This document shows, piece by piece, positions 27,457 through 35,124 of a DNA stretch of 59,625 bases. The notes under the pieces were generated by a model. That model did no database searches, was not told the DNA's origin, and saw only the letters and a program-made list of their open reading frames with translations. The number at the start of each line of letters is the position of its first letter. Position 1 is the stretch's first letter. The stretch comes from Gammaproteobacteria bacterium AqS3. GTDB lineage: Bacteria > Pseudomonadota > Gammaproteobacteria > MEIF01 > AqS3. A program made the translations under genes and the position numbers. Location: positions 1-59,625 of the forward strand of contig MEIF01000008.1 in NCBI GenBank assembly GCA_001750645.1, given 5' to 3'.

Positions 27457-28044
27457 TCAGCCGATCTGCGACAGGCGCAGCAGCTTGATCAGATCGTCAA
27501 ACAGATCCCGGCCGAACTGCCCGGCCTGGTGCAGCATGACGATGTTGCCGAGCGGGTCGATGGTCAGGGAGTAGACCCCGTCCGGCGCCAGCTCGCGCGC
27601 CAGAAAATCGCTGCCGCCCCGCAGCACAAAGGCGTCGGGGGAGTCGCCGAGCAGCACGCTGCGGGCATCGCCGCCCTCGGGCAGCAGCAGGTAGCGGTGC
27701 ACGCGCGGGCGCTCCTTGTGCAGGCGCTGATGCACGCGCCCGGCGGCGTCCCAGGCCTCCCTGCACTGCACCGCCTGGGTGCCGCAGCCGGCCGGGCTGA
27801 ACACCACCAGCGCCCAGCGCCCCTGCAGGTCGAGCGCCTCGACGGCGCTGCCGCCCAGGGTCCAGCCGGTGTCGGCGACCTGCTGCGGCGGCAGCAGCAG
27901 CTCGCCCCGGTTGGTCGAGCCGTCGGGGCGGTAGCCGCCGTAGTAGGCCAGCGTCGAGGCCAGGATGATCAGCAGCGGGGTGCAGAGGATGGCGCCGGCA
28001 ATCCAGCGGGGCGGGATCCTCGGGAATTGCAGCTGCCGCTTCAC
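27457..28044 (-). CDS. Membrane-anchored protein of the heme/cytochrome oxidase cluster
   Basis: 195 residues with one N-terminal membrane segment (~15-35) and a periplasmic domain of thioredoxin/SCO-like character: a redox-looking Cys pair spaced CGTQAVQC and the final strand YSLTIDPLGNIVMLHQAG before a helix ending LLRLSQIG. Proteins of this size and ending are typical neighbours of coxABC, ctaA and cyoE in gammaproteobacteria. I infer an accessory role in oxidase assembly; no specific function is known to me. The start GTG overlaps the cyoE stop (GTGA). Confidence 0.75.
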   Translation of the reverse strand: MKRQLQFPRIPPRWIAGAILCTPLLIILASTLAYYGGYRPDGSTNRGELLLPPQQVADTGWTLGGSAVEALDLQGRWALVVFSPAGCGTQAVQCREAWDAAGRVHQRLHKERPRVHRYLLLPEGGDARSVLLGDSPDAFVLRGGSDFLARELAPDGVYSLTIDPLGNIVMLHQAGQFGRDLFDDLIKLLRLSQIG

Positions 28045-28901
28045 AGCCAGTGATCCGCCAGCATCGCCGCAAACAGCAGCAGGATGTAGACGATGGAGTA
28101 GTTGAAGGTCGCCAGGGCGTGGGATTCATCCCGGTAGAGCCGCAGTGCGCAGTGCAGAAAAATCACCCCCAGCGCCAGCGCCGAACCCAGGTAGATCCAG
28201 CCGAACATGCCGACCAGCCACGGCAGCACGCTCGAGATCAGCAGCAGCACCGTGTAGAGCAGGATGTGCAGCTGCGTCAGATGGTTCGAGTAGACCACCG
28301 GCAGGACGGGGATCGAGGCCTGCTGATACTCCTCGCGCCGGTGCAGCGCCAGCGCCCAGAAATGCGGCGGGGTCCAGACGAAGACGATCAGAACCAGCAG
28401 CCAGGGCTGGTGCCCCAGCTCGCCGGTGATCGCCGCCCAGCCCAGCAGCGGGGGCATCGCCCCGGCCAGCCCGCCGATGACGATGTTCTGTGCGGTGGCG
28501 TGCTTCAGCCACAGGGTGTAGACGAAGGCGTAGCCGATCAGCGAGGCGGCGGTCAGCCAGGCGGTCAGCGGGTTGACCCAGACGTAGAGCAGCACGAAGC
28601 CGCCCGCCCCCATCAGCGCCGCAAAGGCGGCCACCCCGCGCGGGGTGACGCGCTGCTGCACCAGCGGGCGATCCAGGGTGCGCTGCATCTGCCGGTCGAT
28701 GTCGGTGTCGAGGAGGTGGTTGATCGCGGCCGCCGAGCCCGCACACAGGGCAATGCCGGTCAGCCCCAGGACGACCTGATCGATGGGGGGCAGCTCGACC
28801 GTGGCCAGCAGCATGCCGACTGCCGCAGTGACCAGCATGACGGCCACCACCGCCGGCTTGGTCAGCTCGAAGTAGTCGCGCAGCGTCCGCACCCAGCTCA
28901 T
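28041..28901 (-). CDS. cyoE: Protoheme IX farnesyltransferase (heme O synthase)
   Basis: UbiA-family membrane prenyltransferase that adds a farnesyl group to heme B, giving heme O, the substrate of the heme A synthase encoded at 30372. 286 residues and about nine membrane helices. Motif 1 is NHLLDTDIDRQMQRTLDRPL (polyprenyl-Mg binding), followed by YVWVNPLTAWLT, PPLLGWAAITG and WTPPHFWALALHRREEY, all standard for CyoE/CtaB. ATG start; the end overlaps the next gene by 4 bp. Confidence 0.95.
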   Translation of the reverse strand: MSWVRTLRDYFELTKPAVVAVMLVTAAVGMLLATVELPPIDQVVLGLTGIALCAGSAAAINHLLDTDIDRQMQRTLDRPLVQQRVTPRGVAAFAALMGAGGFVLLYVWVNPLTAWLTAASLIGYAFVYTLWLKHATAQNIVIGGLAGAMPPLLGWAAITGELGHQPWLLVLIVFVWTPPHFWALALHRREEYQQASIPVLPVVYSNHLTQLHILLYTVLLLISSVLPWLVGMFGWIYLGSALALGVIFLHCALRLYRDESHALATFNYSIVYILLLFAAMLADHWL

Positions 28902-29075
28902 GCGGCGCCCCGTCTCGGGGCATTCACATTCATTCCGGTCGGCGGCCGCACAGGGCGGGGTTTCAGCGCCGCCCCCGGCAGGCTCAGCAGAAGACCGGGG
29001 ACGGTTGGGGTGCGGATCCGGACCTTCATCTGAGGCAGCCCCTGGCGGCGGGCAATAGTGTAGCCGAGCCGATGT

Positions 29076-30365
29076 TCACTGCTCCTCGCCGGCGGCGTCA
29101 GCATCGGCGTCAGCGTCAGCGGGCGGCGATATGCGCATCCTCAGGACGGTCTGATTCCGGATGCTCTTGGTCTCGATGCGGTGGCCTGCAATGACCGTGC
29201 ACAGGTTGCCTTCGGGCAGCTGCTCCAGATGCTCGATGACCAGGCCGTAGAGCGTCACCGACCCCCTCATCGGCAGCTTCCAGCCCATGCGGCGGTTGAC
29301 CTCGCGCACGGCGGCGTCGCCGTCGGCGTAGCAGGAACCGTCCCGCTGCGGGGCGATGCGCCCGGCGGGCTGCAGGCCATCGTTGAACTCGCCGACGATC
29401 TCCTCGAGGATGTCCTCGCGCGTCACCAGCCCCTGGACATCGCCATACTCGTCCACCACCAGCGCCTGCGAGCGCCCCCTTTGCCTGAACTGGCTGAGCT
29501 GCTGATGCAGCGCCGCCACCTCGGGGACGTAGTAGGGCCGCTCGCAGAGCTCCCGCAGCGCGCCCATGCTGGGCTTCGGCCGGCTCAGCAGCCGGCCGAT
29601 TCTGCGGCTGCTGAGCATCCCGTAGGTTCTGCTTAAATTCTCCCAGTAGACCGGAAATGCATTGAAGGGCTGGCTGGTCAGCGTCTTGACAGCCGACTCG
29701 ATGTCGCCGTTGAGGTCGATGCCGACCACCTTGCTGCGCGGGGTCATGACATCCCGGACCATCATGCGCTCCAGATCGATGATGTTCAGCAGCATGCTGC
29801 GGCGCTGCTCGGGAATGAGCTCGCCGCTGTCCTTCACCAGCGTGCGCAGCTCATTCAGGCTGAGCAGGTCATTGGCGCGCCGGTCCTGATCCGGGAACAG
29901 CCGCAGCAGCAGGCTGCTGACCTGGTTGATGCCCCAGACCGCCGGCGCCAGAACCCAGAGCAGCCCCTTGAGCGGCAGCGCCATCGGCCGGGCGATGAAG
30001 TCGGGGTTCTGCGCCCCCAGCGTCTTGGGGATGATCTCGGCGAAGATCAGCACCACTGCGGCCAGCCCCAGCATGGCCCAGCCCACCACCTCCCTGCCCC
30101 AGAGATCCGCGACCGCCAGCGTCACCAGCGCCGTGGCCAGCTGCAGCATCAGGTTGTTGCTGATCAGGATGACGCCGATGACGCGCTCGGGCTGCCGGAT
30201 GAGCTCGTAGACCCAGCGCCCGGTGCGGCTGCCCGACTTGGCCCAGTGGCGCACGCGGTAGCGGTTCAGCGCCGTCATGGCGATCTCCGACCCGGCAAAG
30301 ACGGCGGAGAGCGCCAGCAGGAAACTGGCGATGGCAAGTGCCTCAAACGGTGTGATGGATTCCAT
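29076..30365 (-). CDS. CNNM/CorC family membrane protein (paralogue 1)
   Basis: 429 residues: an N-terminal CNNM (DUF21) membrane domain with about four hydrophobic segments and the FAEIIPKTLGAQNPDF motif; a CBS pair starting VRDVMTPRSKVVGIDL (~197) and containing QALVVDEYGDVQGLVTREDILEEIVGEF; then a CorC/HlyC domain. Family members are linked to Mg/Co efflux or resistance. The tail is an Ala-Asp repeat (DADADADAAG). Located between ctaA (6-bp gap) and cyoE. A second, clearly similar copy lies at 33359. Confidence 0.9.
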   Translation of the reverse strand: MESITPFEALAIASFLLALSAVFAGSEIAMTALNRYRVRHWAKSGSRTGRWVYELIRQPERVIGVILISNNLMLQLATALVTLAVADLWGREVVGWAMLGLAAVVLIFAEIIPKTLGAQNPDFIARPMALPLKGLLWVLAPAVWGINQVSSLLLRLFPDQDRRANDLLSLNELRTLVKDSGELIPEQRRSMLLNIIDLERMMVRDVMTPRSKVVGIDLNGDIESAVKTLTSQPFNAFPVYWENLSRTYGMLSSRRIGRLLSRPKPSMGALRELCERPYYVPEVAALHQQLSQFRQRGRSQALVVDEYGDVQGLVTREDILEEIVGEFNDGLQPAGRIAPQRDGSCYADGDAAVREVNRRMGWKLPMRGSVTLYGLVIEHLEQLPEGNLCTVIAGHRIETKSIRNQTVLRMRISPPADADADADAAGEEQ

Positions 30366-30371
30366 TGGCTG

Positions 30372-31400
30372 CTAGGCGGGGGATGCTTCCATCGTCGAAC
30401 TTCGGTGCAGGGCGTAGACCCCCGCCAGCAGCAGCAGCGCCGCCCCCAGGTTGTGCGCCACGGCAATGCCCAGGGGCAGCTGCAGAACAATGTTGAGCAG
30501 CCCCAGGCTGAACTGCATCCCGACCAGGAGCAGCAGCCACGCCGCCGGCGAGGCGTCGGCGCCGCCAGGGGCGAGCAGCCTCCAGCCGAAGCTGCGCAGC
30601 TGCCAGGCCCAGGTGATCACCAGTGCACAGACGACGAGCGCCCAAAGGCGATGAACGATGTGGATCGCGGTGCGGGACTCCTGGCTGAGGGCGCCGCCGA
30701 GGTAGTTGACGCCGATGTCCAGACCGAACAGGTTGAACCCTGAGGCGAAATCCATCGGCGGCCAGAACGCCCCCTGGCGGCAGCCCGGCAGCTCGGTGCA
30801 GGCCAGCGCCGCGTAGTTGGCGCTGAGCCAGCCGCCCAGGGCGATCTGCAGGACGACGGCGATCAGCGCACCCCAGGCCAGAATTCTCGGCGCCCCGGCG
30901 GGGCCGCTGCGGGGGGCGGGGCCGGTCTCCAGCCACAGCCAAAACAGCAGCGCCAGCACCGAAAACCCGCCCAGCAGGTGGGTGACGACGATGTGCGGCC
31001 AGAGCTTCAGCGAGACCGTCAGATAGCCGAAGGTCGCCTGGGCGACGATCAGTCCGGCCAGCACGGAGGTGATGGTGAGGGCGCGCCTGGTGAGGCCCGT
31101 CCTGTGCCGCAGCGCCAGAATCAGAAGCCCCAGCACCAGCAGCCCGAGGGCGCCGGCGACGATGCGGTGGATCATTTCGGGGATGGCCAGGGCGACGCTG
31201 TAGGGGGCGTCATCGGCGTAGAGCGCATCGGCCCGGGCGATCTCATCGGGGCTCGTCGGCCAGGTCAGGTGGCCGTAGCAGGTCGGCCAGTCGGGGCAGC
31301 TCAGGCCGGCGTCCGCCAGCCTGGTCCACGCCCCCAAGCCCACAACAAAGAATCCCAGCAGAAGCCCGGCGGCGGCCAAGGTGCGTATCTGGATCTTCAT
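30372..31400 (-). CDS. ctaA: CtaA/Cox15, heme A synthase
   Basis: Converts heme O to heme A in the inner membrane for aa3-type oxidases. 342 residues with about eight membrane helices in two four-helix repeats. Motifs: GLSCPDWPTCYG, PEMIHRIVAG and VVTHLLGGF in the first half, and IVHRLWALVVCA and AVAHNLGAALLLL in the second half, supplying the heme-ligand histidines. A further Cys-containing loop is LACTELPGC. With cyoE it supplies heme A, so an aa3-type oxidase should exist elsewhere in the genome. Confidence 0.95.
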   Translation of the reverse strand: MKIQIRTLAAAGLLLGFFVVGLGAWTRLADAGLSCPDWPTCYGHLTWPTSPDEIARADALYADDAPYSVALAIPEMIHRIVAGALGLLVLGLLILALRHRTGLTRRALTITSVLAGLIVAQATFGYLTVSLKLWPHIVVTHLLGGFSVLALLFWLWLETGPAPRSGPAGAPRILAWGALIAVVLQIALGGWLSANYAALACTELPGCRQGAFWPPMDFASGFNLFGLDIGVNYLGGALSQESRTAIHIVHRLWALVVCALVITWAWQLRSFGWRLLAPGGADASPAAWLLLLVGMQFSLGLLNIVLQLPLGIAVAHNLGAALLLLAGVYALHRSSTMEASPA

Positions 31401-31481
31401 CTAGGGCGGGCTTTGGCGGCGGGCGCATTTTAGCCGAGCGGTCTGCCGCACCGGTCTGGACGGGCGCCCCCGGCAGCCCGG

Positions 31482-32069
31482 TCAGGCGGCCGGTTCGCTG
31501 TGCAGGCGCTGGATGGCGCGCTGGGGGTCGCCGCAGCAGAACTCGTCGAATACGTCGAGGGTGCGCTCGATGCACTCCAGGATCGCCTGGCGCGCGGCGC
31601 CGCCGGGATGTCCCAGAACGTAGTCGGTGTAGCCCCTCTGCTGCGGGCGGTCAATGCCGATGCGCAGCCGCCAGAAGTCCGGCGTTCCGAGCGCCTTGAT
31701 GATGTCGGTGAGCCCGTTGTGCCCGCCCGGCCCGCCGCCCCGCTTGAAGCGCGCCCGACCGGCCGGCAGGTCCATCTCGTCGTGGATCACCAGCAGCTGC
31801 CCGGGGTCAATGTCGTAGTACTGCACCAGCGCTGCGGCCGCCCCGCCGCTGGCGTTCATGTAGGTGCCCGAGGCCAGCACCCGCACGCTGCCGCCGCCCG
31901 CCGCCCCGGGGAACCACTGGGCGCTGCGCCCGGGCAGCTTTTTGCCGGCCTGCAGGGTTTCGCCGGTGCGCTCGGCCCAGCGCTCGATCAGCCATATACC
32001 GACGTTGTGCCGCGTGGCCTCGTACTTTGCACCGGGGTTGCCCAGCGCCAGGATGCCGGCGATGTTCAT
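31482..32069 (-). CDS. pth: Peptidyl-tRNA hydrolase
   Basis: Recycles tRNA from drop-off peptidyl-tRNA. 195 residues. The active site shows LGNPGAKYEATRHNVG (Asn and catalytic His), IHDEMDLPAG (Asp), and the substrate-binding GGGPGGHNGL, all at normal spacing. Here no rpl25/ychF gene adjoins it, and the gene downstream on the strand is ctaA. Confidence 0.95.
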   Translation of the reverse strand: MNIAGILALGNPGAKYEATRHNVGIWLIERWAERTGETLQAGKKLPGRSAQWFPGAAGGGSVRVLASGTYMNASGGAAAALVQYYDIDPGQLLVIHDEMDLPAGRARFKRGGGPGGHNGLTDIIKALGTPDFWRLRIGIDRPQQRGYTDYVLGHPGGAARQAILECIERTLDVFDEFCCGDPQRAIQRLHSEPAA

Positions 32070-32131
32070 CTGCGCAGTGCGCCTCCTGCCTGCGGGGTGT
32101 CGAAGTTCAGGCGGTCCGAAGGCGTCCCGTC

Positions 32132-33268
32132 CTATAGCAGCTGGGCGAACAGCTGCTCGTACTCCTCGCGCGTGGGCTGCCTGGGGGTGGTGAAGTTGCA
32201 GATGTCCTCGAGCGAGTGATCCACCAGGAACTCGACGTGATCCTCGGTGACCCCCATCGACTTGAGGTCGGGCGGCAGGCCGATCTCGGCGTTCGATTTT
32301 TCGATGAAGTCGGCGAGGTCGACCGACTCGTCCAGACCCATGGCCCGGGCGATGCGCGCGTACTTGGCCTCGATGCCGTCGACCTGGGCGTTGAAGCGCA
32401 GGATGCTCGGCAGGATCACGCCGTTGAGCGTGCCGTGGTGCAGCCCCAGATCGCGCAGGGCGCCGCAGGCGTGGCTCATGCAGTGCACCGCCCCCAGTCC
32501 CTTGGTGAAGGCCATGGCGCCCTCGGTCGAGGCCATCATCATGTTCCAGCGCGCATCCGGATCGGAGCCGTCGGCCACCGCGCGCCTGAGGTGCCCGTTG
32601 CGAAAGCCCCGCTCCAGGCCGTCGAGGCCGACCGCCTCGGCGGGGGGGTTGATCACCGGGGTCAGCACCGCCTCGATGCAGTGCGTCATGGCGTCCATTC
32701 CGGCCCCGGCGGTCAGGGCGGGGGGCAGTCCCAGGGTCAGGTCGGGGTCGCAGATCGCCGCACTCGGGACGATGTGCGGGCTGCCGAGGATGAGCTTGCG
32801 CCCGCTCTTCATGATGATGACCGAGCCGTTGGAGACCTCGCTGCCGGTGCCCGATGTGGTCGGTATGGCCACCAGCGGAACGATGGCGCCGAAGCCGGCC
32901 TTCTCGGCGGTGACCGAGTACTCGTCGATGCTGCCGCCGTGGGTCGCCAGCACCCCGACGGCCTTGCCCAGGTCCATGCTCGAGCCGCCGCCGAAGCCGA
33001 TGATGCCGTCGCAGCCCTCGCTGCGGTAGAGCTCGATGGCCTCCTCTACCGCCTCCTGCGTCGGGTTGGGCGGGGTCCTGTCAAACAGCGCATACTGGAT
33101 CGAGTTGGGAATGGCGCCCCGCACCTTGTCGAGCAGTCCGACCTTGGCCAGCCCCGGGTCGGTGCAGATCAGCGGTCGCCTGATGCCCTGCTGCTCCAGG
33201 ACTTCGCCGAGCTGGCTGATCGCCCCGTGGTCAAAGATCGCGCTGTTGATGTAAGTCAGATTGGCCAT
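32132..33268 (-). CDS. Iron-containing (group III) alcohol dehydrogenase
   Basis: NAD(P)-dependent Fe-ADH. 378 residues from ATG 33268 (GGGGGAAAG upstream). The nucleotide-binding GFGGGSSMDLGKAVG (~85-100), TSGTGSE, and the metal-binding stretch DAMTHCIEAVLTP plus CMSHACGALRDLGLHHG supply the Asp/His ligands. The natural substrate could be a short alcohol, lactaldehyde or a hydroxy acid; the sequence does not decide. It stands between pth and the second CNNM gene with its own upstream gap. Confidence 0.9.
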   Translation of the reverse strand: MANLTYINSAIFDHGAISQLGEVLEQQGIRRPLICTDPGLAKVGLLDKVRGAIPNSIQYALFDRTPPNPTQEAVEEAIELYRSEGCDGIIGFGGGSSMDLGKAVGVLATHGGSIDEYSVTAEKAGFGAIVPLVAIPTTSGTGSEVSNGSVIIMKSGRKLILGSPHIVPSAAICDPDLTLGLPPALTAGAGMDAMTHCIEAVLTPVINPPAEAVGLDGLERGFRNGHLRRAVADGSDPDARWNMMMASTEGAMAFTKGLGAVHCMSHACGALRDLGLHHGTLNGVILPSILRFNAQVDGIEAKYARIARAMGLDESVDLADFIEKSNAEIGLPPDLKSMGVTEDHVEFLVDHSLEDICNFTTPRQPTREEYEQLFAQLL

Positions 33269-33358
33269 GGTTCTTTCCCCCTTGGATCGCGGCGGCTTCC
33301 GCACCGCAAGAAGTGTGCGATTGTATAGCGGTCTGGCCCGGCAATTCGGTTCTCCTGA

Positions 33359-34624
33359 TCATTGCCGGTCGGCCTCCGGGTCGGGCCAGATGCGCATCCG
33401 CAGGATGGCCTTCTCGCTGACGCTCATGGTCTCGATGCGGTAGCCCTCGATGACGGTGCACAGATTGCCGCCGGGGAGCACCTCGAGATGGTCGGTCAGC
33501 AGCCCCGACATGGTCACCGCCCTCCGGGTCGGCAGCTCCCAGTCCATCAGGCGGTTGACCTCGCGCACCGAGGCGTCGCCGTCGGCAAAGCACGAGCCGT
33601 CCCGCTGCGGGGCGATGCGGCCGTCGGGCTTTTTGTCGACATCGAACTCGCCGACGATCTCCTCGAGGATGTCCTCGCGCGTCACCAGCCCCTGGACGTC
33701 GCCGTGCTCATCGACCACCAGCGCCAGCGAGTGACCCTTCTCCCTGAACTCGGCCAGCTGCTGGTGCAGGGGAACCGTGTCGGGGACGTAGTAGGGAGCG
33801 GTGCAGGCCTCGCGCACGGCGTCCTTGGTGATCTCGGGCAGGCTCATCAGCCGGCCGATGTCCCTGCTGCTGAGCACGCCGTGGAGCTCGTTCAGGTTCT
33901 CCCGATAGACCGGAAACTCGTAGAAGGGCTGCTCGACCAAAACCTTGGTGACCTTCTCGATGTCCTGGGCGAGGTCGATTCCGACGATCTTGTTGCGCGG
34001 GACCATGACATCGTGCACCGCCAGGTGCTCGAGATTGATGATGTTCAGCAGCATGCTCTGATGCTGCTCGGGGATCAGGTCGCCGGTGTCGCGCACCAGC
34101 GTGCGCAGCTCGTCGAGGCTGAGCAGCTCGTTGGCGCGCTTGTCGCCGGCCGGAAACAGCCGCAGCACCGCATTGCTGATCAGGCCGATGCCCCAGACCA
34201 CCGGCGTGAGCACCCACAGAAGCACCTTGAGCGGCAGCGACATCGGCTGGGCGATGAAGTCGGGGTTCTGCGCCGCCAGCGTCTTGGGCAGGACCTCGGC
34301 GAAGATCAGCACCACCAGCGTCAGCGCCAGCGTCGCCCAGGTGACGGCGTCCTTGCCCCAGATCTCGACCACCGCCAGCGTGACCAGCGCCGTCGCCAGC
34401 AGGTTGACCAGGTTGTTGCCGATCAGGATCACGCTGATCAGCTTGTCGGGGCGCGAGATCAGCTCGTAAACCCAGCGCGCGGTGCGGCCGCCCGACTGGG
34501 CGCGGTGCCGCACGCGATAGCGGTTCAGCGACATCATCGCGGTCTCCGAGCTGGAGAACACGGCGGAGAGCACCAGCAGGCCGGCCGCGATGCTCAGCGC
34601 CTCGGTCGGGGTGATTGCGTTCAT
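33359..34624 (-). CDS. corB: CorB-like CNNM/CBS/CorC protein (paralogue 2)
   Basis: 421 residues with the same order as the copy at 29076: CNNM membrane domain (FAEVLPKTLAAQNPDF), CBS pair (VHDVMVPRNKIVGIDL ... LALVVDEHGDVQGLVTREDILEEIVGEF) and CorC_HlyC domain. The two proteins align almost without gaps, so they are paralogues. This copy follows a ypjD-like gene by 6 bp, the arrangement of ypjD-yfjD (corE-corB) in E. coli, so this one is the probable orthologue. Inferred role: Mg/Co efflux or resistance. Confidence 0.87.
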   Translation of the reverse strand: MNAITPTEALSIAAGLLVLSAVFSSSETAMMSLNRYRVRHRAQSGGRTARWVYELISRPDKLISVILIGNNLVNLLATALVTLAVVEIWGKDAVTWATLALTLVVLIFAEVLPKTLAAQNPDFIAQPMSLPLKVLLWVLTPVVWGIGLISNAVLRLFPAGDKRANELLSLDELRTLVRDTGDLIPEQHQSMLLNIINLEHLAVHDVMVPRNKIVGIDLAQDIEKVTKVLVEQPFYEFPVYRENLNELHGVLSSRDIGRLMSLPEITKDAVREACTAPYYVPDTVPLHQQLAEFREKGHSLALVVDEHGDVQGLVTREDILEEIVGEFDVDKKPDGRIAPQRDGSCFADGDASVREVNRLMDWELPTRRAVTMSGLLTDHLEVLPGGNLCTVIEGYRIETMSVSEKAILRMRIWPDPEADRQ

Positions 34625-34630
34625 CGCCGG

Positions 34631-35056
34631 TCAGACCGCATCGGAGCCGAGGCTGCTGCTGGCATAGGCCAGACCCATCAGCAGGGCGCCCAGCAGCGCC
34701 CAGCCGGTGGCCGTGCCGCTGCGCCAGCCGCGCATCCAGTGGCCGGCGAGCAGGGCGGCGAGGCTGAGCCACGCCGCCAGAGCAAAGGTCGTCTTGATCT
34801 GCTGCTCCGGACTCCACCACGCCGCAAAGCTCGGCAGCATCGCCAGGATGGCCCCGCTGAGCATGGCGAAGGCCAGGTAGAGCATCCGGAACACGCCCCG
34901 CTCGAGCACCGGCAGCGGGGGCAGGCGCTGCCACAGCCCCAGCAGGACGCTGCGCTTGAGCGCCAGATGCTCGGCGCTGGCCAGCAGCGACAGACCCGAT
35001 GCCGCCAGCAGCACCGCCCAGGCGGTGACCGAAAAAAACACGTGCGCGCTACTCAT
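34631..35056 (-). CDS. Half-length YpjD-like inner membrane protein
   Basis: 141 residues with four hydrophobic segments, matching only the C-terminal half of YpjD/CcsA-type proteins (cytochrome-c-assembly fold, normally about 260-270 residues): PPLPVLERGVFRMLYLAFAML, then FALAAWLSLAALLAGHWMRGWRSG. The start ATG 35056 is the only reasonable one; upstream in frame there is no hydrophobic sequence, just the antisense of the RND gene end. Either a natural short form or an N-terminally truncated gene. Its place directly before corB supports the YpjD assignment. Confidence 0.7.
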   Translation of the reverse strand: MSSAHVFFSVTAWAVLLAASGLSLLASAEHLALKRSVLLGLWQRLPPLPVLERGVFRMLYLAFAMLSGAILAMLPSFAAWWSPEQQIKTTFALAAWLSLAALLAGHWMRGWRSGTATGWALLGALLMGLAYASSSLGSDAV

Positions 35057-35124
35057 CCGCAGCCCCGCACACCCCGCGCGTCTCCTGAGCGAGCCTGGGC
35101 GATCCGGCAGAGGCCACGGCCAAT

